Part shown: positions 26,501 to 34,916 of the stretch, piece by piece
Numbering within the stretch: the stretch's first letter is position 1
Layout of the letters: each line of letters begins with the position of its first letter
Origin: CAZWHE01 sp964633825
GTDB taxonomy: Bacteria; Planctomycetota; B15-G4; CAYZWU01
Direction of reading: 5' to 3'
Length of the DNA stretch: 61,288 bases
Assembly (NCBI GenBank): GCA_964633825.1
Contig: CAZWHE010000003.1
Location: 1 to 61,288, forward strand
Made by a program: the position numbers and the translations under genes
The notes under the pieces: generated by a model
Seen by the model: the letters and a program-made list of their open reading frames with translations, nothing else
Told to the model about the DNA's origin: nothing
The model's database searches: none

Positions 26501-29378
26501 TCAGGCTGTCGCCCGTTTCGGCGATCTCCTCGGGCGTTCCCGTTGCCACGACCCGCCCACCACCGTCCCCGCCCTCGGGGCCGAGATCGACTACGTGGTC
26601 GGCCACCTTGATCACATCGAGGTTGTGCTCGACGATGATCATCGTGTTTCCCCTGTCGACGAGCCTCTGAAGGGTGCCCAGGAGGAGGCGGATGTCCTCG
26701 AAGTGAAGGCCCGTTGTCGGTTCGTCGAGGACGTAGAGGCTGCATCCCGCCGAGGGGCGGCAGAGCTCGGCCGCCAGCTTGACGCGCTGCGCCTCGCCGC
26801 CCGAGAGCGTGGTCGACGACTGGCCGAGCGCGATGTAGCCGAGCCCCACATCGCGAAGGGTCTCGAGAATGCGAACGATCTTCCCGTGGGCGGAGAAGAA
26901 CTCGAGCGCCTCGTCCACCGACATCTCGAGCACGTGGAAAATATTTTTCCCCCGATAAAGGACCTGGAGGGTTTCGCGGTTGTAACGGCGGCCGCGGCAG
27001 TCGTCGCAGGTGATCTCCACGGCGGGAAGAAAGTGCATCTCGAGCTCGAGGATTCCCGATCCGCCGCAGGCCTCGCACCGCCCTCCCTTCTTGTTGAACG
27101 AGAACCTCCCTTTTTTGAATCCCCTCATCCGCGCCTCCTGCGTTCCGGCGAAGACGTGGCGGATCAGGTCGAACACCTTGGTGTAAGTCGCCGGATTGGA
27201 CCGGGGGGTGCGTCCGATGGGCGACTGGTCGATGACGACGACCCTGTCGAAGTGCTCGGCCCCTTCCAGAGAGTCGATGTCGACCCTGTCGATGTCGACC
27301 TTGTCGATGTCGACCTTCCCCCGAAGCCCGGGGCCGGAACCGAGCTCGAGCCGAAGTGCGGGCACGAGGGTTTCCTCGACGAGCGTCGACTTGCCCGAAC
27401 CGGACACGCCGGTCACGGCGGTCAAGAGGCCGACGGGAAATTCGACCGTGATCTTTTTCAGGTTGTGACGGCGGGCGCCGCGGAGAACGAGAGCGCGGCC
27501 GTCGGGGCTTCGGCGTTCCTTTGGAAGGGGAATCTCCTTTTTTCCCCGCAGATAGAGGGAAGTGAGCCCCTTGTCATTGGACGCAACCTCGGCCGGGCTC
27601 CCCTCGGCCATGATCCTGCCCCCTTCCCGGCCGGCGCCCGGTCCCATGTCGACCAGGTGGTCGGACGATGTCATCATGTCGCGATCGTGCTCGACGACAA
27701 CGACCGTATTCCCCCTGTTGCGGAGCCCCTCGAGAGCATTGATGAGCCGGCCGTTGTCGCGGTTGTGAAGACCGATCGAGGGTTCGTCGAGAACGTAGAG
27801 CACGCCCTGGAGTCCCGAGCCGAGCTGCGTGGCGAGGCGGACGCGCTGCGCCTCGCCGCCCGAAAGAGTCGCTGCGGGACGGTCGAGCGTGAGGTATCCA
27901 AGGCCGACCCCTTTCAGGAAATCGAGCCTCGATGCGATCTCGGCAAGGAGATCGCGCCCGATTAGGGCTTCCCGGCCTTCGGGAACGAGAGACCCGAAAA
28001 AGCGGGCCGCCTCGTCGATCGACAGGGCCGTCGTGTCGGAGATCTTCATTCCCCGGAAAGAGACGGAAAGCGCCTCGGGCCTGAGCCTCCCTCCCGCGCA
28101 GCCCGGACAGGTTTCGGTGCGCAGGAATTTCTCCAGGTGTGAAGGCCGTGAAAAGCGATAGGCCTTTTCCATTGTGGGAATAATTCCGGCTATCGGCTTG
28201 TCGTCTTCGCCCTTCACCTCGAGAGACGAGTTGGAGGACTTCCACTCGAAAGAGAGACGGACCTTTTCATCGCCCGATCCATAAAGGAGGACGTTCTGCT
28301 GTTTTCGGGTCAGCGTGGACCAGGGCTGGTCGAGACTGAACCCGAAATGATCGGCCACCTTGGCCAGGGATTCCGGCCCGAGGCGCGAGTAGGCCAGGTA
28401 CCCCGTTGCCGTCATGGTCTTGATCGCGCCCTCCCGGATCGATATGGCCGGGTCGGGCACGAGAAGAGCGGGATCGATGGTTTTCACGCTTCCCAGACCG
28501 TTGCACTCCCGGCATGCTCCCTGGGGCGAGTTGAAGCTGAAGAGGCGCGGCTCCATTTCGGCGATGTGAATGTCGCAGCTCGGACAGGAAAGCTTGGCCG
28601 AGAATGTCCGGCTCTCCTCGGGCGACTTCCGGCCGGGCGACTTCCGGCCGGGCGACTTCTTCACCCACACGATTGTCACGAGCTCGTCCGTCATGGAGAG
28701 GGCCGTCTCCACACTTTCGGCGATCCGGCTTCGCCTTTCTGCTGAAACGGTCAGCCTGTCGAGAACAAGCTCGATCGTGTGCTTCTTGTAGCGGTGCAGC
28801 TTGATTTCGTCTTCGAGCCGAACCTCTTCGCCGTCGATCCGGGCACGCACGAACCCTTTCAACCGCCACCCCTCGAGATCTTTCCGGTACTCGCCTTTCC
28901 TGCCGCGGACTACGGGAGCCAGGATACGGATCAGAGTCCCCTCACCGAGCCCCATGATGCGATCAACGATCCGATCCGGTCCCATGGCCCGCACCTCCCT
29001 GCCGCAGCTCGGACAGTGGGGCGTGCCGAGCCGGGCGAAAAGGAGGCGGAAATGATCGTATATCTCGGTGATCGTGCCCACAGTGGATCGCGGATTGCGG
29101 TTGACCGATTTCTGATCGATCGAGACCGTCGGCGAAAGCCCTTCCAGATGCTCCACGCGCGGTTTGTCCATCCGTCCCATGAACTGCCGGGCGTAGGCGG
29201 ACAGGGACTCGACGAACCGGCGCTGCCCCTCGCGGTATATCGTGTCATGTGCGAGAGACGATTTCCCTGATCCCGATACTCCTGTAATGGTGATGAGTGA
29301 ATTCCGGGGCAGCCGGAGACTCACATTCCTGAGGTTGTGCTCGCAGGCGCCCTGGATGCTGATTTCGCGAAGAGCCAT
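23541..29378 (-). CDS. uvrA: Tandem double-length UvrA, excinuclease ABC subunit A
   Basis: A 1945-residue protein made of two complete UvrA copies (about 1-975 and 990-1945), where normal UvrA has about 940. Each copy has two ABC ATPase domains. Walker A motifs are GVSGSGKSS, GVSGSGKST, GISGSGKTS and GVSGSGKST, and Walker B/signature segments include VLDEPSIGLH, VLDEPTTGLH, VLDEPTIGLH and LLDEPTTGLH. Zinc-finger Cys pairs are kept in both (CEACGGSG..CDDC; CPACSGRG..CEVC). UvrA finds bulky DNA lesions as a dimer, so this chain would be a fused dimer. Two 15-bp tandem repeats lie in copy 1 (at 27273 and 28621). UvrB and UvrC are not in the window. Confidence 0.95.
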   Translation of the reverse strand: MALREISIQGACEHNLRNVSLRLPRNSLITITGVSGSGKSSLAHDTIYREGQRRFVESLSAYARQFMGRMDKPRVEHLEGLSPTVSIDQKSVNRNPRSTVGTITEIYDHFRLLFARLGTPHCPSCGREVRAMGPDRIVDRIMGLGEGTLIRILAPVVRGRKGEYRKDLEGWRLKGFVRARIDGEEVRLEDEIKLHRYKKHTIELVLDRLTVSAERRSRIAESVETALSMTDELVTIVWVKKSPGRKSPGRKSPEESRTFSAKLSCPSCDIHIAEMEPRLFSFNSPQGACRECNGLGSVKTIDPALLVPDPAISIREGAIKTMTATGYLAYSRLGPESLAKVADHFGFSLDQPWSTLTRKQQNVLLYGSGDEKVRLSFEWKSSNSSLEVKGEDDKPIAGIIPTMEKAYRFSRPSHLEKFLRTETCPGCAGGRLRPEALSVSFRGMKISDTTALSIDEAARFFGSLVPEGREALIGRDLLAEIASRLDFLKGVGLGYLTLDRPAATLSGGEAQRVRLATQLGSGLQGVLYVLDEPSIGLHNRDNGRLINALEGLRNRGNTVVVVEHDRDMMTSSDHLVDMGPGAGREGGRIMAEGSPAEVASNDKGLTSLYLRGKKEIPLPKERRSPDGRALVLRGARRHNLKKITVEFPVGLLTAVTGVSGSGKSTLVEETLVPALRLELGSGPGLRGKVDIDKVDIDRVDIDSLEGAEHFDRVVVIDQSPIGRTPRSNPATYTKVFDLIRHVFAGTQEARMRGFKKGRFSFNKKGGRCEACGGSGILELEMHFLPAVEITCDDCRGRRYNRETLQVLYRGKNIFHVLEMSVDEALEFFSAHGKIVRILETLRDVGLGYIALGQSSTTLSGGEAQRVKLAAELCRPSAGCSLYVLDEPTTGLHFEDIRLLLGTLQRLVDRGNTMIIVEHNLDVIKVADHVVDLGPEGGDGGGRVVATGTPEEIAETGDSLTGGALASLLGLSKSRIRKKRPAPPQTTGSGRNAAINVSGARIHNLKNIDVSIPHNSLTVITGISGSGKTSLAFDTLFAEGQRRFVESLSTYARRFIARLDRVPVDGIEGLAPAIAIDQRSAGRNPRSTVATSTEIHDYLRVLFARSGLIHCTGCGREIRAWSPGTGAEDALRRLEGKKVLVTAPLVREGSDRAETKALMAELRKKGYLRFMVNNEEVRIDEELDENSDLPDRVESVELVVDRLSLRKGIRDRLADSLEQAFEEGQGRALVKPRAARGRPLFYSRIPGCLECGCFVGDPGPRTFSFNSHDGACPSCGGLGEIEACHPGRLIIDPGKPLLQGAMKGKVGEWLSRRGGQIEAVIAAIGKLFSFDPGEPWRKIPAAGKAAVLRGKGIPGGALTVTMKRESREKKREYTFETEWDGLLGRVEEWYRSADSRGWRGKVLASLMTRRVCEECRGARLKKEALAVTVGGKNICETAALSIDDAHRFFCGLKLGEQQRIVARELLREITNRLAYLRNVGLGYLTLDRATSTLSGGEAQRIRLASQLGNRLAGVIYVLDEPTIGLHQRDVDRLLATLFDLRDLGNTVIAVEHDRGTIERADHVIDMGPAAGNGGGRVVAQGKPSKIKGAKESLTGLYLSGKLSVGGQELRRAGSGKSIVLKGASRHNLKSIDAEIPLGRLVAVTGVSGSGKSTLVMELLREGLDRRLKRSKERTPGLKGVRGAGHVDKLVVIDQEPIGRSGASNPATYTKVFDLIRGVFASTREARMRGFGKGRFSFNSGEGRCPACSGRGIEVVEMHFLADVTITCEVCGGKRYDRETLAVEYKGKNISGVLGMDVSEARRFFEHHGRIVRILDTLESVGLGYIILGQSSSTLSGGEAQRVKLAAELCRPDTGRTLYLLDEPTTGLHFEDVKGLMLVLHRLVERGNTVVVVEHNLDVIADADHVIDLGPEGGEAGGFIVAAGTPEEISREESSYTGRYLKGVCAG
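27273..27317. repeat. 3 x 15-bp tandem repeat inside uvrA
   Basis: Three units of GTCGATGTCGACCCT, with small changes at the last bases, encode a repeated Val-Asp-Ile-Asp-(Lys/Arg) string near residue 693. The period is a multiple of three, so the frame is kept. Confidence 0.9.
28621..28660. repeat. 2.7 x 15-bp tandem repeat inside uvrA
   Basis: Units of GGCGACTTCCGGCCG at 28621-28635 and 28636-28650 plus a partial third encode a Lys-Ser-Pro-Gly-Arg repeat near residue 246. This is a basic insert in the first UvrA copy, in frame. Confidence 0.9.
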
Positions 29379-29732
29379 ATGGAATTCGATCTCATGTGAG
29401 ATCGCTCCGAATCACGAATCGCTTTAACCTCCTTAACCGGGTCAAGCGGTCCATGGCAATCTGTCAATGAAAAGCGGTCCGGCGCAGGTGCGTTAATCGC
29501 AGCAGCTTAATAACGCATCAGCGGGTGGTGCGGTCCGGACGCATTCCCACGTATTCAAACTTTTCATCACCGCATAATCGGGCAATGATACCTCAATCAA
29601 GAGAGAGAATGAAAAGTTTTTTTATGAACTCCCTGAATTACCGCTCTGCACGATAAATTGGAGGGCGCCGTCCCCCCCCTGAATTCTAATAATCTTTTGC
29701 TAATTAATAAATTATACCACCACACCGGTCGG
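29379..29732. other. 354-bp AT-richer gap upstream of uvrA, with repeats and a possible leader
   Basis: No convincing gene. The heptamer GCGGTCC occurs at 29446, 29474 and 29530, at spacings of 28 and 56 bp. An 11-bp inverted repeat pairs 29557-29567 with 29609-29619 and is followed by T-rich sequence. On the minus strand AAGGAGG at 29428-29434 stands about 50 nt before the uvrA ATG and precedes an 8-codon frame (GTG 29415 to TGA 29392). TTGACA on the minus strand at 29462-29467 is a possible -35 box, but I see no good -10. Confidence 0.5.
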
Positions 29733-30881
29733 TTAATCACCAAACCCCTCTGACCTCACCGTCGAACCCCTGATGGTGGATTGGCTCAGGTTTTCGATCA
29801 AGCCTGTCCGGACGCCGCCGACCCATTGGTCGATGTCGCGTCCCAAGGCGCGACCGATCCGGACGGCCAGAAGCTGGAGTGCAAGAATGCTGGCAAAGAA
29901 GAGTTGGACATTGTCTAAGCCCGGGATCGGAAGGAGATCGGGCCCCCCGGCCCGCGAGTCGGGAACGAGGGAATCATTGACGATCGCCAAACGATTCGAG
30001 CCGAGTTTTTTGTATGAATCGATCAGCTCCTCCGCCCGGATCCATGACGCCTTGTCGGGAGAGAGAAAGATCACGAGCGATTCCGTGCCGGTGAGAAAGA
30101 GCTCGAGATGGTTGAACTCTTCGAGGCATTGATGGCATGACGAGATGCTCATTTCCAGGAATTTTGCGGCGCCGTACATGGCGGCCGGCCGCCAGGGACC
30201 GCTTGCGAGAACAACGATTCTTTCCTGCCCGCCGAACGAGGCATCGACCCACTGCCCAACCTTTTCGGGAAGCGATTCGAGTAGCGTTTTCATATGAGCC
30301 GGAATCCCCTGTAGAGATGTGGTCCACTCATCGGGCAGCCCCGCGAGACGGGCCGTGAGGAGAAGCTCCGCCAGAAGCGCCGCCGAATAAGTCACTGTCT
30401 GCGGCACATTGAAGTGGTACCCGGCATAGGCGTGTTTTTCGAGCCGCTCCCGCGGGCCTGTTTCGAGAAAGACGATGTCTTCCCCTTCCGCGGCCAGGGG
30501 AGATTCGAGATTTCCCGTGACAGCCACGACGCGCGCGCCCCTTTTGCGCGCCAGCAGGGCGGCTTCGATCGTTCGCGGAGTCCGGCCCGAAAAGCTCGAC
30601 ACGATTACGAGGTCGCGGGAAGTCAGCGCTTCGGCCTCCCACCGCATCTCCATCGACGTGCATGCCGAGATCGGAATTGCCTTCTCGGGAAAAGCCCGCC
30701 TCGTCAGCGCCGCGGCGGCCCGGGCGCTGAAATTCATGTCCCCGCAGCCGACGAGAAGGATGCGTCCGCCCACCTGAAGGCTGATCCGGCTTTCTCTGAA
30801 AAAGGCGGCGACCCGGGCCGCAGTCCGTTCGAGGGCAACGGGCTGCTCCCCGATCTCGCGCAGCATGTAATCGCGGCTCAC
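29733..30881 (-). CDS. SIS-domain sugar-phosphate isomerase/aminotransferase-like protein
   Basis: About 382 residues with two SIS domains, as in the isomerase half of GlmS. Domain 1 runs from GRILLVGCGDMNFSARAAAA through VIVSSFSGRTPRTIEAALLA; domain 2 from RIVVLASGPWRPAAMYGAAK through CLEEFNHLELFLTG. The glutaminase half of GlmS is absent. It probably binds or isomerises a phosphosugar; the substrate is unknown. I chose the GTG at 30881, which overlaps the argS stop, with GGAG just upstream; an ATG at 30866 is an alternative. It is last in the galE-dacB-argS operon. Confidence 0.82.
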   Translation of the reverse strand: MSRDYMLREIGEQPVALERTAARVAAFFRESRISLQVGGRILLVGCGDMNFSARAAAALTRRAFPEKAIPISACTSMEMRWEAEALTSRDLVIVSSFSGRTPRTIEAALLARKRGARVVAVTGNLESPLAAEGEDIVFLETGPRERLEKHAYAGYHFNVPQTVTYSAALLAELLLTARLAGLPDEWTTSLQGIPAHMKTLLESLPEKVGQWVDASFGGQERIVVLASGPWRPAAMYGAAKFLEMSISSCHQCLEEFNHLELFLTGTESLVIFLSPDKASWIRAEELIDSYKKLGSNRLAIVNDSLVPDSRAGGPDLLPIPGLDNVQLFFASILALQLLAVRIGRALGRDIDQWVGGVRTGLIENLSQSTIRGSTVRSEGFGD

Positions 30882-32653
30882 ATCTTCTCCAGCACACCGA
30901 TGGTGAGTGATTCGAGGCCGTCCTTCAAAATATCGCCGACCCGCCGGCAGAGAGCGAGGCGCGCCGACCGCAGCTCGGCCGGCTCCGCTTTGAGAACGGG
31001 ACATTCCCTGTAGAACCGGCTGAATCCCTTGGCAAGGGAAAGGAGGTATCCCGCCAGGACGGACGGGTCGAGGCTGTCCGAAGCCTTGCGCAGAACAGCG
31101 CCATAACCGGCGCAGCGCAGGGCCAGCTCCCGCTCCGGGGCTGCGCCAAGGCCGCCCCAGTCCGGCTCTTTTTCGAGGTCATCCTCCCCGGCCTTGGCCA
31201 GGATGGAGCTGATCCGCGCGGACGCGTACAGCACGTAAGGCCCCGTGTCCCCTTCGAAACGGATCGACTCCGCCGGGTTGAAGGTGATCCTCGACCGGGC
31301 GTTGAACTTGAGAAGCATGAACTTCAAGGCGCCCTGGCCGATCACGACGGCGCGGTGATCCAGGTCGCCGGGAGGAGCCCGGCCCTTCTCGAGGCGATCG
31401 AGGCAGGCCGCTCGGGCCAGCGCCTCCATCTCGTCGAGGAGATCGTCGGCGTCGACAACCGTTCCTTCGCGGCTCTTCATCTTTCCCGAAGGGAGGTCGA
31501 CCATGCCGTAGGGCAGGTGCACGAGCCCTTCCGCCCAGGAGTGGCCGAGCTTTTCGAGAAGGGCGAAGAGAACGCGAAAGTGATGAATCTGCTCGTCCCC
31601 TACAATCCAGATCTGCCTATCGGGCCCGAAGTCATTGTGCTTGAGAATGGTCGTGCCCAGGTCCTGGGTGATGTAGACGCTCGTTCCATCGGAACGGAGC
31701 AGGATCTTTCTGCCCAGCTTCTCTCTCTCGAGATCGGCTTCCACGGCGCCGTCGTCACGCCGTGTGAACACTCCCTTCTCGATCCCGTCCTCCACGACCT
31801 CGCGCCCCAGCTTGTAGGTTTCGCTTTCGAGATAGACCTTTTCGAAGGAGACGCCCATGCGGCGATACGTCTCGTCGAAGCCCCCCACGACCCAGTCGTT
31901 CATCTTCTTCCAGAGAGTGCGCACATCACGATCGCCTTCTTCCCACTTCCGGAGCATCTCCTGCGTGGCCGCGCCGAGCTTTGTGTGCGGGAAGAGGGCG
32001 TCGTCCTTCTCCTTTTCGAGAGCGGGATCGGACTTGCACAATGCCTTGAGCTCATTTTTCAGCTCTTTGTCGAACCTGACATAGAGGTCGCCCACGAAGT
32101 GGTCGCCCTTGCGGCCGGCCCGGGCGGGATCGCCCCCCTCCCCCCATTGCTCGTAGGCCATCATCGACTTGCAGATGTGGATACCCCGGTCGTTGATCAG
32201 GTTGACGGGAACCACCCTGTGCCCGAGCCTGCGCAGAATCGACACGAGCGCGGCGCCGAGCACGTTGTTTCTCACGTGGCCGAGGTGAAGGGGCTTGTTC
32301 GTGTTCGGCGCCGAGTACTCGACAAGGACCGTCCTTCGTTCCGATTCGGACAGCGAGACCGATCGGAGGAGCGCGTCCCTGTCGGCCACGGTATCGCGAA
32401 AGAGGGACGCCGCCTCGAGGGTCACGTTGACGAAAGCCTTGACGCGGCCGGCCTTTTTCACGTCATCGTGCCCGCCAAGAAAATCGCTCACCTTTTCAGC
32501 CACCGCCACGGGATCTGCCCGGAGGGTCTTGGCGAAACGGAAGCAGTTGACCGTGATATCGCCCTCCATTTCGGGCGGGCACGGCTCGTGTTCGACCTCC
32601 ACCCCCCCGTATTCCTTCCGCAGCCAAGCGGCCAGGTCGTCGATACAGCGCAT
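30878..32653 (-). CDS. argS: Arginyl-tRNA synthetase
   Basis: A class I synthetase of about 591 residues that charges tRNA-Arg. The HIGH-type motif is PLHLGHVRN after VEYSAPNTN, and the KMSKS-type loop is SGKMKSREGT. An N-terminal Arg-tRNA-specific domain and a C-terminal DALR anticodon-binding domain (SARISSILAKAGEDD onward) are present. The start is uncertain: the ATG at 32653 has GGGAG 8 nt upstream, while the ATG at 32668 overlaps the dacB stop (TGATG). The frame opens further to 32824, but that part lies in dacB. Confidence 0.95.
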   Translation of the reverse strand: MRCIDDLAAWLRKEYGGVEVEHEPCPPEMEGDITVNCFRFAKTLRADPVAVAEKVSDFLGGHDDVKKAGRVKAFVNVTLEAASLFRDTVADRDALLRSVSLSESERRTVLVEYSAPNTNKPLHLGHVRNNVLGAALVSILRRLGHRVVPVNLINDRGIHICKSMMAYEQWGEGGDPARAGRKGDHFVGDLYVRFDKELKNELKALCKSDPALEKEKDDALFPHTKLGAATQEMLRKWEEGDRDVRTLWKKMNDWVVGGFDETYRRMGVSFEKVYLESETYKLGREVVEDGIEKGVFTRRDDGAVEADLEREKLGRKILLRSDGTSVYITQDLGTTILKHNDFGPDRQIWIVGDEQIHHFRVLFALLEKLGHSWAEGLVHLPYGMVDLPSGKMKSREGTVVDADDLLDEMEALARAACLDRLEKGRAPPGDLDHRAVVIGQGALKFMLLKFNARSRITFNPAESIRFEGDTGPYVLYASARISSILAKAGEDDLEKEPDWGGLGAAPERELALRCAGYGAVLRKASDSLDPSVLAGYLLSLAKGFSRFYRECPVLKAEPAELRSARLALCRRVGDILKDGLESLTIGVLEKM

Positions 32654-32667
32654 TGTCATTTCTCCCA

Positions 32668-34155
32668 TCACGCCCTGTCCACGATCACGCGGCAGATATC
32701 GTCCTGAATCTTCTTCATCCGGGCGTTGAGACCTTTGTATCCGTTGAACAGGATCGAGAAAGCAAAAACCTCGCCGCTCGCCGACTGGAGGTATCCCGAG
32801 AAAGCCGAAACCTCTCGGATCCACCCCGTCTTGGCCCGGACTCTGAGCCGGTACGCTTTTTCGGTGAGCCTCTTCTTCAGGCTCCCGTCGGCGCCCGACA
32901 CGGGGAACGACCGGAGATAGGTGTCCCGAATGGGCAGTGAATAAACGCCTTCGAGAAGAGCCACGATGGTGCGGGCCGAAAACCTGTTCCCCCTGGAGAG
33001 GCCCGACCCGTCGACGATGACGAAAGGGTCCGCGTCGTCGAGACCGAGCTCGTCGAAGAGGAGTCCGACCGCTTCGGCTCCGCTCCCGAAGGAACCGGTT
33101 CCCCTAACCTTCCATCCCGCCATCTTGAAGAGATGGCCGGCAATGTTGTTGTGGCTCTCCTTGTTCGTGATCAAGATCAATTCCTTGAGAGAGGTTTCGA
33201 GCGCGCCCATGCGGCGACATTCGCGCGCGCCTTCATCAAAGGGTGTTTCCACTTTCACCGTCCCGCCCCGGACGACGATCCCCTTTCGCCGCATGACTTC
33301 CCGAAAAACGGCTCCGAAATAGAGCGGCGGATCGAGGACAGAGACTTTCCCCTCCCAGGTGGGGCTTTTCTGAGCGATTTCACCGCGCACGCGCAGCACG
33401 CCCTCCGGTCCGGGACGGCCGAAATGGATCGTGTTTCTTGTCTTTCCGCTCACCGTTTTGATCGTTCCTTTTGCGGTATAGGGAGCGCCGGGAGGAAAGA
33501 GGGTAACGATCGCCGGCCGGCCGGCCGTCGACGCGGGCGTGACAGAGACGTGGAGCACGTTCTCCAGGTAAGAGAGGCCCGACACGGGGGCGCAGTAGTA
33601 ATACACGAGCTGGTCGTCCGGCCACCCCGGAGCGGTGTAAACCCTGTCGAAGACGGTATCGTCGAGGACAAGGTTTCCCGTGACGAGCTCGATCCCGGCG
33701 TCTTTGACATAACCGGCCAGGATCTCCATCGGTTTAAGGGGATCCCCGTTGTAGAACCGGCCGCTCACCCCCGGGTTACCGCCTCCCTTCACCACGAGAT
33801 CTCCATCGAGCACGCCGTCGAAAACCGGGCCGCGAGAAAAGAGCGCGGTTTCGAAGCGGAAATCTTCCCCCAGGTGATAAAGGGCCGATGCCGTTGAGAT
33901 GAGCTTGTTGTTGGAAGCCACGATGAGGGGCCGGCGCGGGTTCAGGGAATAGAGAGTTTCTCCCGTCTCGAGGGAGCGGATTTCCACGCCGATCGATGCG
34001 CCGCCGAGGTTTTTGTGACAGAGCAGGGTCTCGATGGAAGAGCCGATCGAGCTCTTCCCGACAGCCGGGAGACCGGACAAAAGGAGAAGAACCGCGGCGA
34101 TGAGGATCCCCCGAAAGCCGCCGGCGATTTCGATGCGAGTCCGTTCCGGTTTCAT
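32668..34155 (-). CDS. dacB: D-alanyl-D-alanine carboxypeptidase/endopeptidase, PBP4 (S13 family)
   Basis: A 495-residue periplasmic penicillin-binding protein that trims or cuts peptidoglycan cross-links. It has a signal/anchor helix (about residues 14-32), the nucleophile motif Ser81-Asn-Asn-Lys84, the SxN motif as SHN in NKESHNNIAG and the KTG triad in RAKTGWI. The S13 domain with its inserted beta-rich module (VKGGGNPGVSG) is complete. The ATG overlaps the stop of the metallo-hydrolase by 4 nt, and its own stop overlaps a possible argS start. The setting suggests an envelope-growth operon. Confidence 0.92.
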   Translation of the reverse strand: MKPERTRIEIAGGFRGILIAAVLLLLSGLPAVGKSSIGSSIETLLCHKNLGGASIGVEIRSLETGETLYSLNPRRPLIVASNNKLISTASALYHLGEDFRFETALFSRGPVFDGVLDGDLVVKGGGNPGVSGRFYNGDPLKPMEILAGYVKDAGIELVTGNLVLDDTVFDRVYTAPGWPDDQLVYYYCAPVSGLSYLENVLHVSVTPASTAGRPAIVTLFPPGAPYTAKGTIKTVSGKTRNTIHFGRPGPEGVLRVRGEIAQKSPTWEGKVSVLDPPLYFGAVFREVMRRKGIVVRGGTVKVETPFDEGARECRRMGALETSLKELILITNKESHNNIAGHLFKMAGWKVRGTGSFGSGAEAVGLLFDELGLDDADPFVIVDGSGLSRGNRFSARTIVALLEGVYSLPIRDTYLRSFPVSGADGSLKKRLTEKAYRLRVRAKTGWIREVSAFSGYLQSASGEVFAFSILFNGYKGLNARMKKIQDDICRVIVDRA

Positions 34156-34916
34156 AATGTCAGAACGTCTCCGTCTTCGGCCACGGCCACCCTTCCGGGA
34201 AAGAGTTTCTTCACCGACGCAAGGGCCTTGTCCCTCTCAACCGGGGGATAAAGATGGTAGAGAACGAGCCGCTCCGGCCGGGCCGCGGCCGCGATCTCGC
34301 CCGCCTCGGAGGGAGAGAGGTGGCCGGTCGTGCCGCAGTGGCTGTCCGGCACGGAACATTCGAGAAGAAAAAGATCCGCTTCACGGCCCAGCTCGACGAG
34401 ATCGGGGGAGGGCCCGGCATCGCCCGAAAGGGCGATCGTTCCCCCGGCGCAGTCGAAACGATACCCGAGAGAGTTGTCCGTGTGCTCCACCCTGTAAGCT
34501 TCCCCCGGGATCACGGCTCCCCGAGGGAGCGGTCCCGGTCCGACCTCGATGATATCGAGCTCCCCTTCGGGCGCCTCGACCCATTGCCCGTACAGGCCCT
34601 TCATCTTTTCGTAGAGCGCGGCCGTTCCTTCGGGCCCGACGAGAATCAGCTTTCCGAGCCGCGGCTTCAGAAGAACGCTGTGCCGCGCAAAGAGCAGGCT
34701 CATCAGATCGATCGTGTGGTCGGGATGATGATGAGTCAGAAAAACAGCCCCGATCTCTTCCACGGGCAGGCCCGCGACGGCGGCGCGGTGGAGAGATCCC
34801 GGGCCGGGATCGATCAGGACATTCCCTTTGTCCGGCAGCCCGAGAAGAAGGCCGGGCGGACCGCGCCTCGGTGTAGGCACGGCGGCGCCGGAACCGAGAA
34901 CAACGAGGGATGTCAT
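34152..34916 (-). CDS. Metallo-beta-lactamase fold hydrolase, RNase Z-like
   Basis: About 254 residues with the MBL motif THHHPDH, an early strand LVVLGSGAAVPTPRRG as in RNase Z/ElaC and PhnP relatives, a later Asp ligand in ALSGDAGPS and a final His in LVLYHLYP. The two-metal site appears complete. It could be a tRNA 3'-processing enzyme or a small phosphodiesterase; the RNase Z exosite arm is not evident, so I do not give a symbol. The ATG at 34916 overlaps the galE stop by 4 nt. Confidence 0.83.
   Translation of the reverse strand: MTSLVVLGSGAAVPTPRRGPPGLLLGLPDKGNVLIDPGPGSLHRAAVAGLPVEEIGAVFLTHHHPDHTIDLMSLLFARHSVLLKPRLGKLILVGPEGTAALYEKMKGLYGQWVEAPEGELDIIEVGPGPLPRGAVIPGEAYRVEHTDNSLGYRFDCAGGTIALSGDAGPSPDLVELGREADLFLLECSVPDSHCGTTGHLSPSEAGEIAAAARPERLVLYHLYPPVERDKALASVKKLFPGRVAVAEDGDVLTL

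Noticed and set aside
25707..27965. 752-residue open frame opposite uvrA
   Set aside because: It is antisense to conserved UvrA ATPase motifs; a shadow frame due to high GC.
29379..29732. Known structured RNA (tmRNA, 6S, SRP or c-di-GMP riboswitch)
   Set aside because: None of their consensus elements appear on either strand.
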